From Verrucomicrobiia bacterium (lineage in GTDB: Bacteria > Verrucomicrobiota > Verrucomicrobiia > Opitutales > Opitutaceae), in assembly GCA_011525695.1 (NCBI GenBank), contig WYBX01000022.1:47732-111731 (forward strand): DNA of 64,000 nt. The letters run 5' to 3'. Of the stretch, positions 41,421 to 50,595 are shown one piece after another. The notes beneath the pieces are model-generated. The model worked only from the letters and a program-made list of their open reading frames with translations, ran no database searches and had not been told where the DNA came from. Both the position numbers and the translations under genes were made by a program. Positions within the stretch are counted from its first letter, which is position 1; the number at the start of each line of letters is the position of its first letter.

Positions 41421-43466
41421 TCACCAGATCTTGCAGCGGTCCTCGGGCTTGCGCCACATGGGATCGCCCGGCTTGATCCCGAAGGCATCGAAGAATTCCT
41501 GCTGGTTCACCAGCGGACCGAAGGCGCGGAAATTGCCGGGAGCGTGCGGCCCCCGGGCGACCTGCAGCCGCATGGCATCGTCGCGGAACAGCGTGCGCCA
41601 CTGCTGCGCCCAGGAGACAAAGAAACGTTGTTCGGGGGTCATCCCGTCGATCCGCGGGCGCTCCCGGCCCTGGAGCGCGCGCTGGAGCGCCTCGTACGCA
41701 ATCGAGGTGCCGCCCAGGTCTCCAATGTTCTCTCCCAGCGACAGCTGACCATTGATCGCGAGCCCTGGCAGCGCGTGGTAGCTGTTGAACTGATCCACCA
41801 GCTTCTGCGCCCGCTCGCGGAAACGGGCCGCATCCTCCGGCGTCCACCAGTCCGTCAGATTGCCGTCGGCATCGAAGCGGCGGCCCTGATCGTCGAAGCC
41901 GTGGGTGATTTCATGGCCAATCACGCCGCCGATGGCGCCGTAGTTGACGGCATCGTCGATCGTGAAGTCGAAGAATGGCGGCTGGAGGATCCCGGCGGGG
42001 AAGACGATCTGGTTCGTGACCGGCGAGTAATAGGCGTTGACCGTCTGCGGGGTCATGCTCCATTCCGCCCGGTCGACAGGGCCGCCGGTGCGGTCAATCC
42101 GGCGGCGGGACTCGAAGAGATAGGCGCGGGACACATTGCCGAAGTAGTCGTCGCGTCGCACCTCGACGGTGGAGTAATCGAGCCACTTTTCGGGATAACC
42201 GATCATGGGCTCGAAGCGCGCAAACTTGGCCAGCGCCTTGGCGCGCGTGGCCTCGGACATCCATTCCAGCTTTTCCAGGCGATCACGGAAGACGGCCTTG
42301 ATGTTGCGAATCATCTCGTCCATCCGCGCCTTGGCCTGCGGCGGGTAATGTTTCGCCACATACAGTTGTCCGAGCGCCTCGCCAATCGTGCCATCCACGA
42401 CCTTGGTGGCGCGCTGCCAGCGGGGTTCCTGCTCCGGGGTGCCGTTGAGCACGGTGCCGAAGAAGCGAAAATGCTCCTGTTCGAGCGCCTCGGTGAGGTA
42501 GGACGCCGTGGACTGCAGGAGCTGCCAGCGGCTGTAGACCTTCAGGTCTTCGAGCGCCGTTTCCTGGAGGATCCGGGACAGGCCCTCGAAGAACTTGGGC
42601 TGGCCGATGATGACCTCGGAAACGCGCGGGGGCACGCCGAGCTCGGCGATGAAGCGCTTGAGCGGGACGCCCGGATACGCGGCAATCGCGTCGGCAATGG
42701 TCAGCTTGTTGTAATTGGCGACCCGATCGCGCAGATCGACCGGCAGCTTGGCATTGTCCGCCAGCCGTTTTTCGATCGCCAAGACGGTTTCGGCCTGATG
42801 GTAGGCCTCGGGCCGGGCGGTGCCGGCCAGTTCGAGCGTCCGGGCGATGTGGCCGACGAGTTCCCAGCGCTCGCGCGCGAATTTTTCCGAGAAATAGTAT
42901 TCCTTCGAGGGCAGGCTCATCCCGCCCTGGGCGAGGTAGAAGCCATAGCGATCGCTTTGTTTCTGATCGGGATAGAACGCCACACTGAGGAAGGGGGCTC
43001 CGATGCGCAGATGACTTTGTGCGGCGAGCGCGAACAGCTCCTCCACATCCTTGGCGGCGGCAATGGCCGCGAGCTCGGCCTCGATCGGGGCGATTCCCCT
43101 TTGGTTGATGGTCGCCACGTCGATGGCAGACGCGTAGAAGTCGCCCACTTTCTGGGTAATGCCTCCGGCTGGGCCCGGGTTGGCGGCGGCCTCTTCCACG
43201 ATCGCGCGCAGATCGATCCAGTTGCGTTCGGCCAGCTCATTGAAGCCGCCCCAACGGGACTTGTCGCTGGGGATCTGGTTGCGGGCATACCAGCCGCCCG
43301 CGGCATATTTGGCGAAGTCGACGCGCGGGTCCACGGAGCGATCCATCTTGTCAACGCTGAAGCCGGCGTCAGGCAACGGGGTGGCGGTATTTGCCACGAG
43401 GGACAGGCTGAGGGTGAGGGCCAGGAGCGGGCCGGCCATCGGGAGGCGGTAACGGTTCAAGGGCAT
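41421..43466 (-). CDS. pepO: M13 family zinc metallopeptidase (PepO/neprilysin-like)
   Basis: 681 aa from ATG 43466, which gives the signal peptide LPMAGPLLALTLSLSLVANT. The N-terminal M13 domain is followed by the catalytic domain with NAYYSPVTNQIVFPAGILQP, zinc ligands HEITH (518-522, then GFDDQG), the third ligand Glu in ENIGDLGG, and the C-terminal CKIW that fits the family's C-x-x-W end. Length is normal. It cleaves peptides in the periplasm or extracellularly. It stands alone, convergent with the sugar transferase. Confidence 0.96.
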   Translation of the reverse strand: MPLNRYRLPMAGPLLALTLSLSLVANTATPLPDAGFSVDKMDRSVDPRVDFAKYAAGGWYARNQIPSDKSRWGGFNELAERNWIDLRAIVEEAAANPGPAGGITQKVGDFYASAIDVATINQRGIAPIEAELAAIAAAKDVEELFALAAQSHLRIGAPFLSVAFYPDQKQSDRYGFYLAQGGMSLPSKEYYFSEKFARERWELVGHIARTLELAGTARPEAYHQAETVLAIEKRLADNAKLPVDLRDRVANYNKLTIADAIAAYPGVPLKRFIAELGVPPRVSEVIIGQPKFFEGLSRILQETALEDLKVYSRWQLLQSTASYLTEALEQEHFRFFGTVLNGTPEQEPRWQRATKVVDGTIGEALGQLYVAKHYPPQAKARMDEMIRNIKAVFRDRLEKLEWMSEATRAKALAKFARFEPMIGYPEKWLDYSTVEVRRDDYFGNVSRAYLFESRRRIDRTGGPVDRAEWSMTPQTVNAYYSPVTNQIVFPAGILQPPFFDFTIDDAVNYGAIGGVIGHEITHGFDDQGRRFDADGNLTDWWTPEDAARFRERAQKLVDQFNSYHALPGLAINGQLSLGENIGDLGGTSIAYEALQRALQGRERPRIDGMTPEQRFFVSWAQQWRTLFRDDAMRLQVARGPHAPGNFRAFGPLVNQQEFFDAFGIKPGDPMWRKPEDRCKIW

Positions 43467-43628
43467 GGATAGGGTTTTGGTAAGCGGACAAAGAGCCGAT
43501 CTTTGGACGGAACTCAAGGGGCGGATGCTGCATGGCCTGCCTCTTCCGTGCCGTCAGTAATCCGTGGGCCTGAAGCCCAAGCGCCTTTGACACGCGGCGT
43601 TCAGTTCTGCTAGCTCGCAACGCCTACG

Positions 43629-44315
43629 ATGACGGTCAACTTTCCGTTCCTCCTTGGCGGCATCCTGCTGCTGTGGTTTCCGCGGCCATGGATGCGACTG
43701 GGCCCGCGGCTGGGAGGCTGGCGCAGTCGCCGGAGCCGGCCCCGCTGGCGCGATGAACCCTGGAACCGGCAGATCACGGGCAGCCTCGAGATCGGGTTTG
43801 TGGCCGAATTCACGAAACTGAGGAATTACCTGGACCTGTTCCGGGCGGCGGCCGGTGGGCTGGCCGTCGTTGGCGGTTACCACGTCCTGCCGGCGCTCAG
43901 TGCGAGCCTGGACTCCGGCTCGCCCGGCGCGCCAACGGTGCGGGCCCTGCAGATGGGGATCCTGCTGGCGGGCGTGCTCATCCAGACGGTGCGCGTCAAT
44001 CGCGGACATCTCAGCTTTTTCGCGCCCGTCTTCTACCTGGGCGGACTGTCATTGTGCCTGGCGGGCCATTGGGCGGCGTTGTTCGCCTTCGTCCTGATCT
44101 GGGCCGTGAATCCGATGCTGCGCACCGCCCAGGCCTTCCTGAGCCTGTACGCGCTGCTGCTCGGCGTATTCACCTTTCTGTTTCGGGGACTCGCCGGCGG
44201 CGCCCCGGCCGTGCTGGCGGGGCTCTGCTTCCTGCCGGTCCTGCTGAGCCTGCTGAGCCGGCGTCGACTCGGCGTCCTCACCCGGCGACCGCTCCATTCG
44301 GAGCCCAGTGCGTGA
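43629..44315 (+). CDS. Unknown integral membrane protein coupled to menA
   Basis: 228 aa. An N-terminal hydrophobic stretch (FPFLLGGILLLWFPRPW) precedes an Arg/Trp-rich basic loop (RSRRSRPRWRDEPWNRQITG). Four or five further membrane segments follow. I do not recognise a family. The stop overlaps the GTG of the prenyltransferase gene (GTGA), so a role in quinone or polyprenyl lipid metabolism is possible but not shown. Confidence 0.7.
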   Translation: MTVNFPFLLGGILLLWFPRPWMRLGPRLGGWRSRRSRPRWRDEPWNRQITGSLEIGFVAEFTKLRNYLDLFRAAAGGLAVVGGYHVLPALSASLDSGSPGAPTVRALQMGILLAGVLIQTVRVNRGHLSFFAPVFYLGGLSLCLAGHWAALFAFVLIWAVNPMLRTAQAFLSLYALLLGVFTFLFRGLAGGAPAVLAGLCFLPVLLSLLSRRRLGVLTRRPLHSEPSA

Positions 44316-45193
44316 AACCCTCATCGTGGAATACCTGGTGGGGCGCGGCCCGGCCGCGGACCCTGTCCGCGGCGATTGCCCCCGTGGTGGTCGGCTCGGC
44401 GCTGGCGGCGCGCAACGGGCACTTCGTGCCGGTCGCGGCGGCGCTGTGTCTCGGCTTCGCCCTGCTCGTGCAGATCGGCACTAACTTCGCGAACGACTAC
44501 TACGACTTCGTGCACGGGGCGGACACGCCGGCGCGGGTGGGGCCCCGCCGTGCGGTGGCCGCGGGGCTGGTGGCGCCAGCGACGATGCGCCGGGCGATGA
44601 TCGCGACCTTTGCCCTCGCATTCGCGGTAGGGCTCGGACTGGTCGCCTGGGGCGGGTGGTGGCTGGTCGGGATCGGGCTCGCGAGCATCCTTTGCGGGAT
44701 TGCCTATACCGGCGGGCCCTGGCCGCTCGGCTACAACGGGCTCGGCGACGTCTTTGTCTTCATCTTCTTCGGCCTGGTCGCGGTGGGCGCGACGTACTTC
44801 GTCCAGGCGGGCGGATGGACGCTGGACGCGATGCTGGCCGCGGTTCCGGTGGGGTTGCTGGCGGTGAACATTCTGGTCGTGAACAATTATCGCGATGCCG
44901 CGACCGATGCCGTGGCCGGCAAGCGCACGCTGGTGGTCCGCTTCGGCCGTCGCGCCGCCCGGATCCAGTTCGCCACCGCACACGGCGTGGCGCTCACGAT
45001 CCCTGCCGTGTTTGTGATGCGCGGATACGGGCCGTGGACGCTCCTGCCAATCATGCTCGCGCCGATGGCCTGGTCGCACGAGCGGAGGCTGCGCCGCAGC
45101 GAATCGCCGCTCGAGTTGATTTCACTGCTGGGCGATACGGGAAAGTATCTCGCGCTCTACGCGGTGCTGCTGGCGATCGGGCTCGTGCTGTAG
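44312..45193 (+). CDS. menA: UbiA-family prenyltransferase, MenA-like
   Basis: 293 aa, GTG start. Eight to nine membrane spans. The first aspartate-rich motif is [19 protein letters not shown] (about 56-74), and the second is [17 protein letters not shown]. The N-D-Y-x-D form and the [21 protein letters not shown] sequence are those of 1,4-dihydroxy-2-naphthoate polyprenyltransferase (menaquinone pathway) rather than UbiA. No other men gene lies in the window. A hairpin at 45226-45246 follows. Confidence 0.85.
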   Translation: MKPSSWNTWWGAARPRTLSAAIAPVVVGSALAARNGHFVPVAAALCLGFALLVQIGTNFANDYYDFVHGADTPARVGPRRAVAAGLVAPATMRRAMIATFALAFAVGLGLVAWGGWWLVGIGLASILCGIAYTGGPWPLGYNGLGDVFVFIFFGLVAVGATYFVQAGGWTLDAMLAAVPVGLLAVNILVVNNYRDAATDAVAGKRTLVVRFGRRAARIQFATAHGVALTIPAVFVMRGYGPWTLLPIMLAPMAWSHERRLRRSESPLELISLLGDTGKYLALYAVLLAIGLVL

Positions 45194-45225
45194 GCGAGTG
45201 CGGGCGAAGGTTCAACGTGTGGTGC

Positions 45226-45246
45226 GGGCGCAGCAAGACTGCGCCC
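45226..45246. repeat. Hairpin between menA and thioredoxin gene
   Basis: GGGCGCAG and CTGCGCCC pair fully around loop CAAGA. There is no T-tract on either side. It sits between convergent genes and may still slow polymerase. Confidence 0.45.
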
Positions 45247-45338
45247 CTACGGGTACGTGCCGCCGAACGAGAAAGGCGGGCGCAGTCCCTCGGCTGAGTT
45301 CGGGACCCAGAGAGACCCAAACGGGCGAGACGACGCCC

Positions 45339-45668
45339 CTAGGAAAGGTGCGCGAGCAGCTTCGTCTTCAGCGTCGCCTTTGGCATCATGCCCACGAGGG
45401 TCTCGGCCGGCTGGCCGCCCTTGAACAGAATCATCGTTGGGATGGCACGGACGCCGAACTCGGAGGCCACGCCGTCATTCTCGTCGATGTTGAGCTTCGC
45501 CACCTGGAGTTTGCCGTCCAGTTCGTTGGCCAGTTCCTCGAGGATGGGGGCGATGGCCTTGCAGGGCCCGCACCACGGGGCCCAGAAGTCGACCAGCACA
45601 GGCGTGGCGGACGAATTGATGGTGGTCTTGAAGGACGCGGTGGTGAGGTTGACGATCTTTTCGGACAT
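45339..45668 (-). CDS. trxA: Thioredoxin
   Basis: 109 aa from ATG 45668, the usual length. FWAPWCGPCKAIAPILEELA has the active-site WCGPC (32-36). Asp27 is the buried acid, and RAIPTMILFKGG contains the cis-Pro. Cytosolic dithiol reductase. It is a single gene, followed upstream by an inverted repeat (45799-45846). Confidence 0.97.
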   Translation of the reverse strand: MSEKIVNLTTASFKTTINSSATPVLVDFWAPWCGPCKAIAPILEELANELDGKLQVAKLNIDENDGVASEFGVRAIPTMILFKGGQPAETLVGMMPKATLKTKLLAHLS

Positions 45669-45798
45669 GTGATTTAGCGTTTCAAAGACAAGAGAATGGA
45701 AAACCGGCAAGTTGCAACCCGGGGGCCCGACCGACGATCGCTCAATCACCCTCCCCTGCGAGGTGCTCCAACACCCTGTCGGATGGATGCCGGACAAG

Positions 45799-45846
45799 GT
45801 AGCGCCGGTCTCTGACCGGCGGGCGCCAGTCGGAGACTGGCGCTAC
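45799..45846. repeat. Imperfect 48-bp inverted repeat
   Basis: Left arm GTAGCGCCGGTCTCTGACCG and right arm CGGAGACTGGCGCTAC with a few mismatches. The sequence resembles dispersed intergenic hairpins rather than a terminator, as no T-tract is present. Confidence 0.7.
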
Positions 45847-45884
45847 GGCGTGCAGCCAGGCACTGCCGCCGGTTGCGGGGAGCC

Positions 45885-46136
45885 TCAGCGGGGCGTCGTC
45901 TTGTCGATGATCTCGGCGAGTTCCGAGGGCTCGACCTCGTGCAGGTGCTTTCCCCGTTGCTTCAATTCCTCGAAAGTCTTCACCACCGTCTCCGTCATCC
46001 GGCCATGCGTCTCGTGCGAGCCGCCCAGGATGGCAAACTGCTCGCCGGTCGTGATCCGCTTGTGGCCATCGTCGTTGTCGAGCCCGAGGCCCAGCAGCGC
46101 CGCACGCGGGGTGTTCTTTTTCTTTCGCTTGGTCAC
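45885..46136 (-). CDS. Small hypothetical protein coupled to scpA
   Basis: 83 aa, GTG start that overlaps the scpA stop (GTGA). Basic N-terminus (MTKRKKKNTPRAALLGLGLD), then RITTGEQFAILGGSHETHGR and a helical tail. No family recognised. Its position suggests joint translation with ScpA. Confidence 0.7.
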   Translation of the reverse strand: MTKRKKKNTPRAALLGLGLDNDDGHKRITTGEQFAILGGSHETHGRMTETVVKTFEELKQRGKHLHEVEPSELAEIIDKTTPR

Positions 46137-46912
46137 GCTGTCACCGTGGGCGTCGGGGCCGGCGTTTCAAGCGGGTTTTCCACCACCGCGTCGCAGATGA
46201 TGTCGCTGAAGGCCTCGTCCTGCCGGAGCCGCAGCTTGCGCAACCGCGTGAGCTCGAGCACCGCCAGGAAGGTCGCGACCAGCCGCCGCAGCGACACACC
46301 GCCGGGGAAGAGGCCGGAAAATACGAACGACGTCTCGGTCCGGACGCGCGCGAGAATCCATTCCATCTGATCGGAGACCGTGACGACTTCGTCGTGGATT
46401 TCGCCCACGACGAGCTTCTCCGCGAGCCGGCGGAGGACGATGTTGAAGGTGTTCCACAGCTCGATGCGATCGACGCTCCGGAGCGGTCGATCGTCGAGAT
46501 CGGCCGACAAGGAGGAGACGAAGCGTTCCATCAGGTTCTGCCGCGTTTCCGCCAGCTCGGCCAGCCGGCCGGCGGCCTCCTTGAACTTCTTGTATTGCAG
46601 GAGCTGATGCACGAGTTCCCAGCGGGGATCGACCTCCTCCTCGGTGGCGTTGGGATCGACGGCATGCTGGCCCTTGGGCAGCAGCATCCGGCTCTTGATC
46701 TCCATCAGCGAGGCGGCCATGACGAAGAACTCGCCGGCCACATCGAGATCGAGCTGCTGCATCGCGCGGAGCGCCTCGACGTACTGCTTCGTCACCGACT
46801 CGATCGGGATGTCGTAGATATCGAGCTCGTTCTTCCGGATCAGGAAGAGCAGGAGATCGAGCGGGCCTTCGAAGACCTGGAGCTTGATGCGATAATCGGC
46901 GTCGGGGACCAC
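46133..46912 (-). CDS. scpA: Segregation and condensation protein A
   Basis: 259 aa if GTG 46912 is the start. YRIKLQVFEGPLDLLLFLIR, then ELDIYDIPIESVTKQYVEAL are the conserved kleisin N-terminus, and the C-terminal winged helix lies near FLAVLELTRLRKLRLRQDEA. It bridges the Smc heads with ScpB. The open frame extends upstream to 47233, but that part is translated repeat DNA (46980-47230) and is not ScpA-like. The exact start is uncertain because the GTG has GAGG only a base away. scpB is not nearby. Confidence 0.88.
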   Translation of the reverse strand: MVPDADYRIKLQVFEGPLDLLLFLIRKNELDIYDIPIESVTKQYVEALRAMQQLDLDVAGEFFVMAASLMEIKSRMLLPKGQHAVDPNATEEEVDPRWELVHQLLQYKKFKEAAGRLAELAETRQNLMERFVSSLSADLDDRPLRSVDRIELWNTFNIVLRRLAEKLVVGEIHDEVVTVSDQMEWILARVRTETSFVFSGLFPGGVSLRRLVATFLAVLELTRLRKLRLRQDEAFSDIICDAVVENPLETPAPTPTVTA

Positions 46913-47262
46913 GCCTCGATGGTTGGGCGCGCCTCCCGGCGGGCAAGTGGAATGTGCAATGACCCGGGGGATCCACCCGAACTTCGTATCTGGAGGGCCG
47001 GGCTCCGTCCTTCGCCGAGCCTTCGGAGGGCAGCCCGTCCCGGCCACAACGTTCCGAACTTCGTACCTGGAGGGCCGGGCTCCGTCCCGGCCACGAAGAT
47101 CGTTTCGCTGCGCAAAATGAATTTCACATTGGGTTTGTGGACGCCACGGCCTGTCCGCCAAAGCCTTGGCGAAGGCGGAAGGGCGTCCCTCCATGAATGT
47201 GTCTTCGAATCCAAGAATCAGGACTGCACTCATGGAGGGTCATGTTCCCTCCTTCGATGAAG
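46913..47262. repeat. Dispersed-repeat-rich gap upstream of scpA
   Basis: About 350 bp without a gene. GGAGGGCCGGGCTCCGTCC occurs near 46993 and 47069, followed at the second by a GCTGCGCAAAATGA / GGTTTGTGGACG tail also found (with changes) at 50745-50835. GGGCGTCCCTCCATGAATG near 47185 is an inverted relative. Confidence 0.65.
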
Positions 47263-48510
47263 CTACCCAAGGCTGGCCGCGTGCCGCAGCGAGGCTACGT
47301 AAAAGCCGTCGCTGTCATGGAGTCCGGGCAGAATGAGGATTCCGGGGCCCCGCGGCTCCGCTCCGAACGTGGACCCTAGCGGCTCCGCCCGAAAGTGCGG
47401 GTGCCGATCGAGAAAACGGCCGGCAACCGCCTCGTTCTCGAGCGAGCTGAGTGAGCAGGTTGCGTAAACCAGCCGTCCTCCGGGCCGCACGAGCGTGGCG
47501 TAGTGGGCGAGGAGCCGCTCCTGGACCACGGCCGCCCGGGCCACCGCGGCCTCCGACGAAATCCACTTCAGGTGTGGCGCCCTCCGCCAGGTGCCGGAGC
47601 CGCTGCAGGGTGCATCGACCAGCACACCGTCGAAGGACCCCGTCGGCGGTGCGGAGGAAAGCGCGATGGGCGCGTAGCCGGTTTCAAACGATGACGGACG
47701 GGAGTTGCCGGGCGGAGTGACCGTGCGCACGGGCTCGCAGGGTGCGGCCGCCCGGGCGGCGCGGCGCCGCAGTTCCTGCAAAGCGCTCCCGCGCACATCA
47801 TGGGCTGTCACGTGCCCATGCGGGCCCAGCAGTCGGGCGAGTTGCAGCGTCTTCCCGCCGGCGCCGGCGCAGGCATCGAGCCACCATTCGTTGCGCCCGG
47901 GTGTCACTGCCGCCAGGATCATTTGCGAGCCGAGGTCCTGGACCTCGACCTGGCCGTCGCGCCAGGCCGATGACTGCGTAACATCGACCTCGTCGCGCAG
48001 TTCCACCGCGTTCGGCAACGCGGTCGAGGCGCGCCAGTGCCAGCCCCGGTGATCGAATTCATCGAAGACCGACTGCGGGTTTGCCGTCTGGAGTCGCAAC
48101 CAAAGCGGCGCGCGGCGCAGCTGCGCCTCGAGTTCCCGGCCGGAAAAAATTGCGGCGCAGTGGCCGCGGAACCAGCCGGGCAGCAATTCCTCCTTCCGGC
48201 CGGTGGGCGGCGGGCCTGAAGCGAAGGCGGCCCGAAAGGCATGGGTCGCAGGCAGATCAGCGGCGAGCCAGGCTACGAGCCGGACGGCATCATCGGGGTC
48301 GCCGTCCAGCAGTGGCTCGATCCAGGGAAGGTGCCTGAGGGTCGTATAGATGAGTTCGCGATACAGCCGGCGATCGCGGGAGCCGAAGGAACGGTCGCGC
48401 GCCAGCAGCGCCTGGATTCTGGCGGGCAGGGCCGGATCCATCCGCCAGTGCGGCTGCAGGGCCGCGAGCAGCCGCAGGAAAATCCGCTTCTGGTTGGCCG
48501 CGACGCTCAT
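47263..48510 (-). CDS. rsmB: RsmB/NOL1-NOP2-like rRNA cytosine-C5 methyltransferase
   Basis: 415 aa. An N-terminal NusB-like helical part (PARIQALLARDRSFGSRDRR) precedes the SAM domain: WWLDACAGAGGKTLQLARLL (motif I), VLVDAPCSGSGTWRRAPHLK (motif IV with one catalytic Cys) and RLVYATCSLSSLENE (motif VI with the second Cys). It methylates a cytosine of 16S rRNA. The ATG directly follows the lptD stop (TGAATG), so the two are probably one transcript. Confidence 0.88.
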   Translation of the reverse strand: MSVAANQKRIFLRLLAALQPHWRMDPALPARIQALLARDRSFGSRDRRLYRELIYTTLRHLPWIEPLLDGDPDDAVRLVAWLAADLPATHAFRAAFASGPPPTGRKEELLPGWFRGHCAAIFSGRELEAQLRRAPLWLRLQTANPQSVFDEFDHRGWHWRASTALPNAVELRDEVDVTQSSAWRDGQVEVQDLGSQMILAAVTPGRNEWWLDACAGAGGKTLQLARLLGPHGHVTAHDVRGSALQELRRRAARAAAPCEPVRTVTPPGNSRPSSFETGYAPIALSSAPPTGSFDGVLVDAPCSGSGTWRRAPHLKWISSEAAVARAAVVQERLLAHYATLVRPGGRLVYATCSLSSLENEAVAGRFLDRHPHFRAEPLGSTFGAEPRGPGILILPGLHDSDGFYVASLRHAASLG

Positions 48511-50595
48511 TCAAAACTGCACGGTTTCGACCGCGATCCGGAACCCGAAGCTGCTTTCGCGCCGCCGCCCGGAATAGAGGCTGACGGTGTAGGTCACCAG
48601 CCAGGTGTTGCCGAGGTTCTGGGCGAGCCCGTAGGTCTGCTCGTTGAACCGGCGCCGCCGCGAATCGTAATGCAGCCGCGTCACTGCCTCGTAGACCTCG
48701 TTGAGCCGGTACCGCCCGTCGATCGCGTAGTCCTGGATTTCGTTGCGGAGGAAATTGCTCGCCAGCCGCAGCGACCAGACGGTCCCGTCCCGGATTGTGA
48801 CGATTGAATTGAACTCCCGCAGCCGCGCGCTCCGGGGCGAAACGCTCTGGTAGAGGTCGACCTGCAGCCAGGGCGCCGGGAGCAGGCTGAGATCGGCATG
48901 CAGATCGGAAACGTCGCGTTCGCCGGGCCGGCGCTTGAACCGGAAATCGTTGGCCAGGTTAAGCGCCACCAGGTCGCGCGAGCCCGCCTCGTCGTCGCGG
49001 GTCTGGAGGAGGTTGTCGATCGAGAGCCGGAGCGTGTTGGCGCCATGCAGATCATCGAGGTGACGAATGTCGCCGAGGCCCAGCGGCGGCAGGTACGTGG
49101 CGAACGATCGGCGATCGATCCGCGGGATGTGCGGCTGGCCGCTTTCGGCTTCCGGGATGTAACGATAACTGAGCCGTGGCGTGAGCAGGTGCCGCAGGCC
49201 GTTGATTTTCCAACGCGGATTCTGGTAGTCGAACGTCGCGCTGGCCCGGAGTGCGGCGTCAAAGCCGAATTCGCCCAGCAGCCGGGTGTAATTGCCGGCT
49301 TCGTCACTGGCGTAGTGCGTCACGCGTCCGCCGGCGATGGGCGTAAAGGTGAACCAGGGGCGGGGCGTGAACGGCCGCTGCAGCGCGTAGTAGGCATCCA
49401 TCCGGTTGCTGCGAAGCCGCGGCCCGTCCAGCGGCGGATCCTCCTGCAGGACGGCGGCGCTCGCCTGGCCGTGATGGTAGAACCCCTGGCCGAGCGCGAA
49501 GGGCAGCAGATCGAAGCGGATTTCGGGCAGCCGCTCCTGGACCGAATGAAAGGCGTTGGGCTGGAGCCGGGCGAAGGCGGAGAGGAAGTAATTGGGGCCC
49601 TGGTACACCGATTCCACGAACGTGTCGGGTTCCTGCACGGGGAAGAACGCGTCGGGCAGGAAGTCCCTCAGCACCTCGGAGTCCTTCCACCAGTTGAGCT
49701 GCGCGGACAGGGTCAGGTTTTCCGCCAGCAACTGGGAATGCTGCCACTCCGCAAAGGCCCGATCCTCCGGCACGCGGCGGCCCAGCAAATCGGTCAGCCG
49801 GTCGCCATGATCCTTGATGTAGCCGGAGCGGAAATGGCCGCGGAGCCGGTCGGGGGCGAGCGGGTTGGCATACTCTCCGGAAGGTCCGGCCATCACGCCA
49901 CGTTCCGAGTACAGTCCCAGGTCGCCGCCGAGCTGGACCCGCGGGGCCACCGGGACCTGCAGCCCGGCCACGACGAACGCACCGAGCGATCGCCGGAATC
50001 CGCCGGTGAACGCAACGTGGGCCACGAAGGGCGCGGCCAGATCCTGCTCGAAGCGCGGGAAGGGGACGAACTGCAGGTCCCCGATCCCCGCCTGCGCGTT
50101 TTCCGAACGCAGCCGGCGGCCGGCCGAAAAAACCAGCTTTTCCGCCGTGACGGTGGGCTGCCATCGGCCGGGTTCGCCGTAAATCACCCGCGCATCGGTC
50201 ACCACAATCTCCTCGCGGTCGCCTGTGGCCGAGGTTCCCTCGGCAAAAAACGGGGGACTGCCCAGCCGGACCTGCGAGGCGGTGAATGACTCCGCGCGGC
50301 GCAGATAAACCAGTTCGTCGGCGAGCAGCCGCGTGAGCCCGCGGGTGAAGACGACGTTTCCGGCGGCGGTGATCGTGTCCGATTCGATTTCGTAGCGCAG
50401 TTCGTCCGCCGTCAGGAGCAACCCGCGATCGGTGACCTCCACGTTGCCTTTGCCGATGATCCGCCCCGAATCCGGTGATCCTTCCAGCACATCCGCTTCG
50501 ATGGCCGGCCGGGAAGCCGGCGGCGGAGCGACGTCCGGCTGCGCCGGAACTGGTCCGGCGAGGCAGAGGAGCAGCGCTGAGGCGACAAGACGCAT
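48511..50595 (-). CDS. lptD: LPS-assembly protein LptD (OstA)
   Basis: 694 aa from ATG 50595, which gives signal peptide MRLVASALLLCLAGPVPAQP. Residues 30-150 are the OstA/LptA-like N-terminal domain (IIGKGNVEVTDRGLLLTADE, ITAAGNVVFTRGLTRLLADE). The rest is a large beta-barrel with alternating aromatic strands, ending IAVETVQF, the C-terminal Phe expected for BAM-dependent barrels. It inserts LPS in the outer leaflet. Together with kdsA it shows that the organism makes LPS. Confidence 0.88.
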   Translation of the reverse strand: MRLVASALLLCLAGPVPAQPDVAPPPASRPAIEADVLEGSPDSGRIIGKGNVEVTDRGLLLTADELRYEIESDTITAAGNVVFTRGLTRLLADELVYLRRAESFTASQVRLGSPPFFAEGTSATGDREEIVVTDARVIYGEPGRWQPTVTAEKLVFSAGRRLRSENAQAGIGDLQFVPFPRFEQDLAAPFVAHVAFTGGFRRSLGAFVVAGLQVPVAPRVQLGGDLGLYSERGVMAGPSGEYANPLAPDRLRGHFRSGYIKDHGDRLTDLLGRRVPEDRAFAEWQHSQLLAENLTLSAQLNWWKDSEVLRDFLPDAFFPVQEPDTFVESVYQGPNYFLSAFARLQPNAFHSVQERLPEIRFDLLPFALGQGFYHHGQASAAVLQEDPPLDGPRLRSNRMDAYYALQRPFTPRPWFTFTPIAGGRVTHYASDEAGNYTRLLGEFGFDAALRASATFDYQNPRWKINGLRHLLTPRLSYRYIPEAESGQPHIPRIDRRSFATYLPPLGLGDIRHLDDLHGANTLRLSIDNLLQTRDDEAGSRDLVALNLANDFRFKRRPGERDVSDLHADLSLLPAPWLQVDLYQSVSPRSARLREFNSIVTIRDGTVWSLRLASNFLRNEIQDYAIDGRYRLNEVYEAVTRLHYDSRRRRFNEQTYGLAQNLGNTWLVTYTVSLYSGRRRESSFGFRIAVETVQF

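Noticed and set aside
41376..43472. 698-aa open frame on the plus strand opposite the M13 peptidase
   Set aside because: Mirror frame of the metallopeptidase gene, which has full catalytic motifs; the plus frame has none.
46913..47233. Long N-terminal extension of ScpA
   Set aside because: The added 107 residues come from dispersed repeat DNA and are not ScpA-like; the conserved start begins at about 46912.
48898..50289. 463-aa open frame on the plus strand opposite lptD
   Set aside because: Shadow frame; the minus strand encodes a signal peptide, OstA domain and barrel.
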